From contig KB445796.1 of NCBI GenBank assembly GCA_000320605.2, positions 774,926 through 838,925 on the forward strand: 64,000 nt of DNA. Direction: 5' to 3'. The position numbers and the translations under genes are program-made. The DNA comes from Gelatoporia subvermispora B. Taxonomy: Eukaryota > Basidiomycota > Agaricomycetes > Polyporales > Gelatoporiaceae. The notes beneath the pieces were generated by a model. That model was not told the origin of the DNA. It saw nothing but the letters and a program-made list of their open reading frames with translations, and searched no databases. Numbering within the stretch: position 1 is the stretch's first letter; each line of letters starts with the position of its first letter. Below, one piece after another: positions 57,154 through 64,000 of this stretch.

Positions 57154-59248
57154 ATGTCTGACACCTCCTCGCCAACCCAGCGCGTCGTTCCTGGTGCTCC
57201 TCCGCCTCCCCCGTCAGCGAAGTCTGCGAAGAAAAAGCGCAAGACTACGAAGAAGTCGGAGCAGGAGGAGCGTGTTGTCGTGCCTGACGCAACCTCCGCT
57301 GCACTGATTGAGAAGGCCCCGGAAGAATCTGACTTGAAGGAGGGCAGCGTTGCCCCAGAACTGGTGGCTCAGCCCGAGGAGGCGCAACCACAGACCCCCG
57401 TCGATGACATCAAGTACAGTCCCATCGTTGACCTTCTCAACAAGCGGGCGAAAGCGTTGTACAAGAAATCTGTGAGTCAAGGGAATAATGATCATTCTAC
57501 GCCTAGTCTGGGGCTCCGGATCCGCGCCACAATTTTGTCTGTTAGGAGAGAGGTGTCGTGTGATGGACCATTGACGATGCTTGTTGAATAGATACGTATC
57601 CAGAGCTATTCTACCGAGCCCCTCGAGAAGTTGAATGACGACCAGAAGCGCTTGCTCAAGACGCTTCCCTCGCTTGAGGCAGTACATAAGGAGCTTGAGG
57701 ACCTCAAGAAGGTCATTACGGTATGTCTGACGAATATTATTACGTGGACAATGCTCTCAAACTACCCATCGAAGGCGCATGAAGCGGACGTGGCTCGTGA
57801 TCTCGCTTTGAAGCGCGCAGAAGATGCGCGGGCTCAGGAAGAGCGGATCCGTGAGGCCGTTGCTGTCGCGGAGGTAAGCAGGGCTGTGAGAGCCATGTCG
57901 ACGTACCGACAGTTCATCCCCTGCAGGCCGCACAGGAGCGCAAGACGGCTGATCTCTTGAGTTTCCTGCAACTGCGCAATGCTCTCTCGTCCGGTCACCC
58001 TAATGCTCTTTCCTTGAACCTGGATGAAACCGAAGGCGTAACTGTGTACGCAGCTGCCAATGCCCTCCTCGGTGAGGATGCCGAGAGCAAGTCATACGTC
58101 CTCCATGGGTTCCTGTCTGGTGAAGGCGAAATTCGTGGTGTTCCATGTACGTTCGTCCTGAGTTTCTGGGGACGCAGCTAATGTTATGCCATCAGACTCC
58201 CGCCTGCTTGAGATCACCGAACTCTACCTCAACCCCCCTCCCGCCCCCTCCCCCGTCCCTGAGGAACCTGCCACTGAGGTTGTGCAGGAGATAATTGCCG
58301 AGATCGCCGAAGAGCCTGCAGTTGTCGTCGGGATTGCTCCCACCGTCTCTGCCACGAACAGCTTCCGCTTCATGACTGAAGACGAGCTGGCAGGCGACGG
58401 CACCGAGCCCAATCTTGAGCAATCAGTGGAGTGGGTCGAGCCAGAAGAGACAGAGGTGCCTGTCGAGTCTGTCCAGCCTGCCGAGGTCGAAGTTGTTGAG
58501 ACCCTCGTCGAGGCCAGCGTGAACGGCCACACGGTCGTGGAGGAGACTGTCGCAGTCGCTGCGATCACTGAGGTGCGATCCATATACAAATGCATACTAA
58601 CGCTGTGTTGGTACTTAACCAGAGACTGTTATAGGTCCCTGCCGCTGGAAACGATGCTATCAACTGGGCGGATGAGGAGGATGGTGGTCTGCCCTCCATT
58701 GCAGGTCTGCACGCGAAGTTCGGCACGTCCGGAGAGTCGACACCGGCACCGGTTTCTGAACCCGCGCAGGCCAACGAACCTGCCCCGCAGCCCGCAGCGA
58801 ACGGGAAGGCTCCTGGTGCCCCGAACGGATCTGCTGCACGTGAGGACGATGGCTTCACACAGGCCAGAGGCCGGGGACGCCCCCGTGGTTTCCGGGGAGA
58901 CCGTGGTGGAGACCGTGGTGGATACCGTGGTCGCGGTGGTGAGCGTGGAGGATTCCGCGGGGGATTCCGCGGTGGTGAGCGCGGTGGTGAGCGTGGTGGC
59001 GAGCGCGGTGGTGAGTGCGGTCACATATGAGCAAGTGCTGCGTACTCACACATCCTCAGGCTACCGCGGCGGTAGGTCCAACGGCGAGTGGAGGGGCAGT
59101 GGCGGCGAGCACCGTGGACGTGGCGGGCGTGGACGTGGCAGAGGTGAGCGCGAATGGATCATGCCGTGCAATCATTCTGATTACTTGACCTTCCCTAGGC
59201 TTCCACGAAAATCGCGGCGGCGCTCCTGCCGCCCCTGCCGCTGCATAG
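57154..59248 (+). CDS. RGG-box RNA-binding protein, caprin-like
   Basis: Eight exons (57154-57471, 57592-57720, 57775-57873, 57927-58146, 58196-58572, 58635-59010, 59060-59143, 59199-59248) encode 550 residues. The N-terminus is Pro/Lys-rich (PGAPPPPPSAKSAKKKRK). A helical middle follows (YSPIVDLLNKRAKALYKKS, LNDDQKRLLKTLPSLEAV, RAEDARAQEERIREAVAVAE), resembling the coiled-coil core of caprin. A Glu/Val-rich acidic linker leads to NWADEEDGGLPSIAGLHAKF, and the C-terminus has at least ten RGG/RG repeats. RGG proteins of this form bind mRNA and assemble in cytoplasmic granules. The caprin link is by pattern, not by a defined signature. The stop is fixed by the last intron (59144-59198), which yields an Ala/Pro end. 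Confidence 0.8.
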
Positions 59249-59455
59249 TGCAAGATGACAACGTCGTGCGCTCGGCCTGGCACAAAATCGGAGGCGTCGA
59301 TCCCAATGTCGGACACCTCGGCATCATAGGTTTACGATGCTCCATAGTTCTTGTAACACCCTGCTCAGCACCAGTGGCAATGTATTTGAAAGTCGTGCTT
59401 GGAATGCGAGTGTTCTGAGAGGATGCGACTGACTGCGGCTCCTGCAGGCTTCTGC

Positions 59456-59522
59456 TACCGTCGGGCCGGAGCAAAGCGCGATATGAGTGGTGTGTTTAAG
59501 GAGACGCCCATAGTTGCCACGT
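59456..59522 (+). repeat. 67-bp direct repeat, left copy
   Basis: TACCGTCGGGCCGGAGCAAA at the start through CCATAGTTGCCACGT at the end. It is identical to 61736-61802 apart from one base (G versus A in ATAGTT/ATAATT) and is offset by exactly 2280 bp. It lies in the 3' flank of the RGG-protein gene. Confidence 0.9.
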
Positions 59523-59635
59523 TGTGAAGGTCGCGATCCTGCGCACCCCCGTTCCAAGCGGCCAACTTTGAGTACGGGAATGATATCAGTCTGCCAACTT
59601 CATTTTAAACTTTGCGCTGGAAGGAAACTGGCTAA

Positions 59636-59970
59636 TTTAACCACTGCTTTTGTCTCCATGCTTCAGATTGAAGTAGATATACGCAAAATATTCATCGGTC
59701 TGAAAGCGCAGGTCCCAATCCATGAGGAGCCACTTCACGTGCGTCGCAGGGGCACCAACAGATTGCATGAGCTCGTTCTTAAACCCTAGTCCCTCCCAGC
59801 CCATACAGAAAGAGCTAAGGGAACATAGCCAGGTATAGTCTCGGATTGTCATATATCGACTCAGGATGCGAGCTATGATCATATGCCAACGCAGCTCCAC
59901 CGTCGCACAAGTGCTTCACAGCACCTGCAAGATGTAGATCATAGGACATCGTCGCAAATTCTTCCCCAGA
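59636..59970 (-). pseudogene. Helitron Rep/helicase fragment
   Basis: Reading leftwards from about 59970 gives EEFATMSYDLHL, then SSHPESIYDNPRLYLAMFP followed by a TAG where the family has Trp, then LFLYGLGG. After a frameshift it gives KWLLMDWDLRFQTDEYFAYI. These correspond to the Helitron-like N-terminal domain pattern (SIYDNP-LYP-MFPWLFPYGLGG and LLMYHDKRFQTD-YF) found in fungal Helitrons. The fragment is short, has a stop and a frameshift, and no Rep HUH motif or helicase motif is nearby. It is a dead relic of a rolling-circle transposon. Confidence 0.75.
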
Positions 59971-60247
59971 CAGTCCATCTACCGCAAACGGACAAGGAAC
60001 TTACTCCGTGCTTCCCTCGTGATCATCTTCATGACACGCCTGCGACTCTGCATTGACTGGCAGTGATGGCGCATGGGTTTAGGGGAGTTATTTCATTTAT
60101 GCAAATTTATTTGTTAATGGCATTATGCGACCTGCTCAGAGAGAATCCACTGATCGGCTCCTTTAACGAATGTAGATCCCTAGCATGTATTTATGTAGTA
60201 GTACACAGACCGTTGCGGAATTTTCATTACAACAATAACGATACAGT

Positions 60248-61377
60248 TCAATCCGACAGTTCGATAACGTTGTTGTCGAGAGTAATCGAAGGTCCTGCAC
60301 GAGTACCCGTCTTGCGACGTTTCCGTGAACTGGTGGCGGGCGACCTCACAGTGAAGTGCCAGTTCATCGCACTATCCTCGTCCTCGTCGGTTCCAAACGA
60401 TTCGAAAAAGTTATCTGTAGAACAGTCCTCATCATCAACAACATCTCTAATAACTCTCTTGACACGCGATGTAGTTAGATCACTACTAGGCACTCTTGGT
60501 TGACGAGGGGCGGGTATAGTTGACTTCCTCGTGGCGGCTGTACGCATGACCTTCTGGCGGAAACAGCAGTAGATTTTGGGGCTCCTGCCATGGACAACAT
60601 CACTGCGTGACAGACGAGTGAGTCGCGAAGCTCGGGGGCCGAGGGCAACGTAGATGTTGGTAGAGAACTGGGTATGTTGATATATCTGCTGAAAATAGCC
60701 AGAGATCAACAGATGCACGCAGAGAATCTCGGTCTCCTGCCAGATGCATAACAACACAAAGTTAGCCCACTCCATTGGATTGATACTCTTGCTCACATCT
60801 TTAGATAGGTCAATCCTTCCGTCAACAAGCTCTTCCAGGTCTAGTTCGACCGCCTCCTTCGATCGCGCTTTCCACTTTCCCTGTACCACGGCGAAGTTGC
60901 CGCTCCCCGTGCCTCTTGCGAGACCACAGAGCTGTGCTATGGTAACGCGTCCCGCGTTCTGCTCCACGGCGTCAGCAATCTGCATGATCTTCCATGACTC
61001 CAGCGTGACATCGCGGCGAGTAAACGACTCCGTGTCCCGTCTCCACCACATTGTCCCGTTCCTCGACGAGATCGTAGCGGTGAGCTTGTAGGCGCGCTAT
61101 CTCGTCGTCGATGCTTGCGATGTCCACCGCGATGGACGACAATCGTGCGCGCAGTGCTGCCTCCGAATTGGACTGACTTCGGGATGGAGGCGACTGAGAT
61201 AGCTGCGACTACAGTTCGTATTCTCTTGCTGACATCTCCAGCACCGCTTCGAGCTACGCACCCCATCTGATGTCAGATACCATTTTGCGCGCTAGGAATC
61301 ATGCTGTTGTTTGGATACACTGCACATACCTCTTCATCGTCCGAGAGCGTTAGGTCTTCGTAGTATCTGCCCGTCAT
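60248..61377 (-). CDS. RecQ-derived RQC-domain protein lacking the helicase core
   Basis: A four-exon model (61377-61330, 61208-61050, 60997-60797, 60736-60248) encodes 298 residues. The N-terminus MTGRYYEDLTLSDDEE is acidic, followed by a coiled coil (VDIASIDDEIARLQAHRYDL) like that at the start of agaricomycete RecQ helicases. The protein then passes straight into an RQC winged-helix domain: KIMQIADAVEQNAGRVTIAQ, LCGLARGTGS, ETEILCVHLLISGYFQQIYQ and TQFSTNIYVALGPRASRLTR. The helicase motifs and zinc-binding cysteines that should lie between are absent. The tail is basic, then acidic (DDEDCSTDNFFESFGTDEDE), and ends NVIELSD, a SUMO-interacting-type motif. RQC domains bind DNA forks and G-quadruplexes. 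The 128-nt first intron and the 61049-60998 intron are needed to keep the frame and are unproven. It may instead be a decaying gene fragment. Confidence 0.6.
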
Positions 61378-61500
61378 GTTGGCCTTCTTAGGACAGCAGG
61401 AGAGGTGGCAGTTCGAGTTCAACACGCGGTGCAGTCTCTCGCATCAGGTGCTAGCAGTTCTGGACATCCTCTATCGGTCCTCTATCTTGCGCTATGATGG

Positions 61501-61506
61501 ACGCGT
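61501..61506. promoter_or_regulatory. ACGCGT box upstream of the RQC gene
   Basis: One perfect ACGCGT about 124 bp before the ATG at 61377, followed by GACGCGACGCGA, which is MCB-like. The position is similar to the boxes before SPO11 and DBF4, suggesting the parental RecQ promoter was retained. Confidence 0.35.
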
Positions 61507-61735
61507 TCCACTGAGACGCGACGCGATTAGCCACCACGCTAAAACGACTGGCGCGATCCAACGGCCCACTCGGGCCGCCTGATTCCGCCGATCCAAGACT
61601 GCAGCTCGTTTCTGTCTTTTTCGGTTTATTCGCAGTTTTATGGCTTGTTTTCGACGCAGTTTTATGGCTTGTTTTCGAAATAGAGATCTATGTTCTCCGT
61701 AGATATATGCACGTCTTTATGGTCTGTATGATTAA

Positions 61736-61802
61736 TACCGTCGGGCCGGAGCAAAGCGCGATATGAGTGGTGTGTTTAAGGAGACGCCCATAATTGCCAC
61801 GT
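61736..61802 (+). repeat. 67-bp direct repeat, right copy
   Basis: Matches 59456-59522 with a single mismatch. It lies about 255 bp upstream of the mitochondrial carrier ATG. Flanks outside the 67 bp are unrelated, so the repeat boundaries are sharp. Confidence 0.9.
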
Positions 61803-62055
61803 GGGAGTGAGAGTGTGATAACCCAATCGGGGTGGCTGTGGCAAGAAAACTTGGACCTTGGTTTCGGAGAGTCGGACGAGCCATCGGTCCTGCTCTCGGT
61901 CACGTCAACGCCTCCGCTATTGCCCCCTCCGTCCCCGAAGTACCTCCACTCAGCCAACTCACTCTCCTTGTTTTCTACTCTGTGCACGGCGTGCATCACC
62001 TTTCCATTCACTTGATGTCAATCTGCTCTAGACTTTCTACTCAGGCTCGCGCACC

Positions 62056-63607
62056 ATGACATCACCACAAGACTCCCATTCACCAGCCCAGACTGCATCG
62101 ACGAAGATGACGGACGAGGTTGCAGCACCGGCGGTCCCGGCACCGACCATCGAGGTCGAAGAGAAGAAGACACCACCCTTTCTTAGCCCTCAGCTGTCTT
62201 CTTACTTTATCGCGGGTGGCCTGGCGGGCGCTGCCTCGCGCACCGTCGTCAGCCCTCTCGAACGATTGAAGATCATCCAGTGCGCAACGGATTGTTCTGA
62301 GTGTCGCCGGTGTTGCTGATATCATACGTGGTGGCCTCCAGGCAGGTGCAGCCTCAGTCTTCAGACAAGCAGTACAAGGGTGTCTGGTCCAGTCTCGTCC
62401 GCATGTGGAGGGAGGAGGGGTTCAAGGGTTTCATGCGAGGGAACGGCATCAACTGTCTGCGTATTGTGCCCTACAGGTGAGCACGACAATTGCACGTGTT
62501 CCCGGCCCCGAGCTTTACGTCCAACGCAGCGCTGTGCAGTTCACCACCTACGAGCAACTCAAGAGAGTGAGTGATCCGCTTGACCCTTTGCGCTGACACA
62601 GCCCTCTGACACGCAAGATAGTGGCTCACAAATAACGGAGCTAGGAAACTAGACACGCCGACGAGACTGTGTGCCGGTGCGATCGCCGGTATCACCTCTG
62701 TCTGTAAGTGGGATCTTCCGCGAACATGTCATATGCATCCATGTGTAGTAGGACATCAATTCATCTTGTTCAATGATAGGTGCAACATACCCCTTAGACT
62801 TGGTCCGATCTCGTCTGTCCATCGCCACTGCTTCTATACCCGTACAACATGCCCCGTCGTCGAGCCACGCCGCTAAGCCTGCGCTCACATCTGCATACCA
62901 CACCGCTAGCACCACCGCTTCGCGCCTCACCGCGACCGCGACTGCGTCCCATTTCAAGCCCGCCGATCTTACCATGTGGGGTATGACCCTGAAGGTGATG
63001 CGCGACGAAGGCGGGGTGTGGGCGCTATATCGTGGCCTTGTGCCTACTGCGATGGGCGTCGCGCCGTATGTTGGTAAGTCTTCCATTGTTTCTACGAGCA
63101 CTGCCTCCCAACCAGCGGAACGCTGATAACTCCGGGGCGCCGTAGGCATTAACTTTGCTTCGTATGAGGCGCTGCGAGGCGTCATCACGCCTCCCGAGAA
63201 GACGACGGTCGCGCGGAAGTTGCTGTGCGGCGCGCTAGCTGGTAGGTGATGGCTATATACACCATGCGCATTACCTGTTTGACCTTGAGACGCGCAAAGG
63301 TTCCATATCTCAAAGTTTGACGTACCCGTTCGACGTCCTTCGACGGAAAATGCAAGTGACAGGCATGGGGTCCCTGGGATATCAGTACAATGGGGCGCTT
63401 GATGCCCTGCAAAGCATTGTTCGGACAGAAGGGGTGCGTGGGCTCTACCGAGGCCTCTGGCCGAACCTGTGTAAGTGGCGCCGTGAAATGTGGTGCGGAT
63501 ATGTTGCTGATTTTAGCCTCTTTGCGTCATTAGTGAAGGTAGCGCCGAGCATTGCGACGTCGTTCTACACGTACGAGCTGGTGAAGGAGGCCCTTGGGGC
63601 GACATGA
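62056..63607 (+). CDS. Mitochondrial carrier protein (SLC25 family)
   Basis: Eight exons (62056-62279, 62342-62476, 62530-62566, 62622-62703, 62780-63073, 63146-63241, 63300-63470, 63534-63607) encode 370 residues. Three carrier repeats are present, each with the PX[D/E]XX[K/R] signature: SPLERLKI, YPLDLVRSRL and YPFDVLRRKM. The matching EG-x-GL/F-x-RG elements are REEGFKGFMRGN, RDEGGVWALYRG and RTEGVRGLYRGL. An N-terminal extension (~45 residues, Ala/Pro/Glu-rich) and a Ser/Thr/Ala-rich insertion in repeat 2 are unusual in length. There are no EF-hands. Repeat sequences (ITSVCATYPLDLVRSRLS, RLCAGAIAG) look closest to the yeast YPR011C / SLC25A24-like branch, which carries adenine nucleotides or APS/PAPS across the inner membrane. 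Substrate assignment is tentative. Confidence 0.9.
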
Positions 63608-64000
63608 TGGTGACGCCATCAGGTTCTCACAGTTATTGAGCAGTTCTCATCTGCTCTGTCGATTGCATTCTCACCTCGCGTCCACGCGGGTCATATCACA
63701 TATCACATATCACATCTGCATCAGACATACCACCTCATGGTTGGGACATTGACAGTCTACTTTCAAGTGCATCGGGATCTCGGAGTAGACAAACAAGCGG
63801 CGTGTTAGACTTATTCGTACATCCTAAACTATGTCTGCGAGACGATTTGTAGACTAGCGGGTAGAGTAGACACAACTAGTTATCGGCATTGTCTCACGGA
63901 AAGAGCATCGAAGCTGTCGATTACGAACAATAGAGCGTCGGATGCAATCGAATGAAGGGGGCATTAAGGAGAAGGTGAAACGTTGAGCCGTGAATAGACC
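63608..64000. other. 3' flank of the carrier gene with a short tandem repeat
   Basis: No gene recognised. CATATCA is repeated about three times at 63692-63716. The rest is ordinary flank running to the window edge. Confidence 0.5.

Noticed and set aside
59456..59522. The 67-bp repeat as part of the RGG-protein coding sequence
   Set aside because: The coding sequence ends at 59248 once the last intron is placed, so the repeat is outside the gene.
1..64000. CRISPR arrays, rRNA genes, operons and ribosome binding sites
   Set aside because: The window is nuclear fungal DNA; no regularly spaced repeats or rRNA sequences were seen, and I could not find a convincing tRNA gene by eye.

Overview
This window is a piece of a filamentous basidiomycete genome, an agaricomycete and most likely a member of the Polyporales (white-rot polypores). 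The evidence is: dense small spliceosomal introns of about 48-65 nt, GC-rich third positions, a polypore-style F-box protein, an intradiol ring-cleavage dioxygenase, fungal NACHT and Helitron remnants, and single-copy fungal genes (REI1, RAX2, SPE2, DBF4, CDC6, SPO11). The order-level placement is inference from protein style, not from a marker gene.

Layout. Positions 1-12,300 are gene-poor accessory DNA: two diverged direct copies of a ~1.5 kb non-coding repeat (890-2420 and 3710-5215), a small C2H2 zinc-finger gene (6970-7634), a decayed F-box start (8122-8210), twin 42-bp hairpins (9084-9125, 9194-9235) and a NACHT/NLR pseudogene (about 9450-11340). An intact F-box gene (12341-13582) ends the block. 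From 15.7 kb the window is ordinary dense gene territory: a Tho1-like SAP protein, a PDP-like PP2C phosphatase, REI1, RAX2 with a C-terminal SH3 domain, an intradiol dioxygenase, a small mitochondrial membrane protein, a two-repeat RPEL protein, a FAM210/DUF1279 protein, S-adenosylmethionine decarboxylase, a second PP2C with the same gene structure, a double Zn2Cys6 regulator with an integrase-like HHCC tail, and a small secreted protein.

From 42.4 to 61.4 kb there is a notable concentration of cell-cycle and DNA-metabolism genes: DBF4 (with CDC6 the trigger of origin licensing and firing), a gamma-tubulin complex component, CDC6, SPO11 (meiotic double-strand breaks) and a RecQ relative that has lost its helicase core. 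ACGCGT (MluI cell-cycle box) motifs lie 50-220 bp upstream of DBF4, CDC6, SPO11 and the RecQ relative, with four helically spaced copies before CDC6. The RecQ relative sits beside a Helitron fragment in a 2.2 kb block bounded by 67-bp direct repeats, between an RGG-box RNA-binding protein and a mitochondrial carrier.

Exon boundaries were assigned by eye from splice consensus, reading-frame continuity and known family sequence patterns. CDS lengths quoted are those of the spliced models. No database search was possible.
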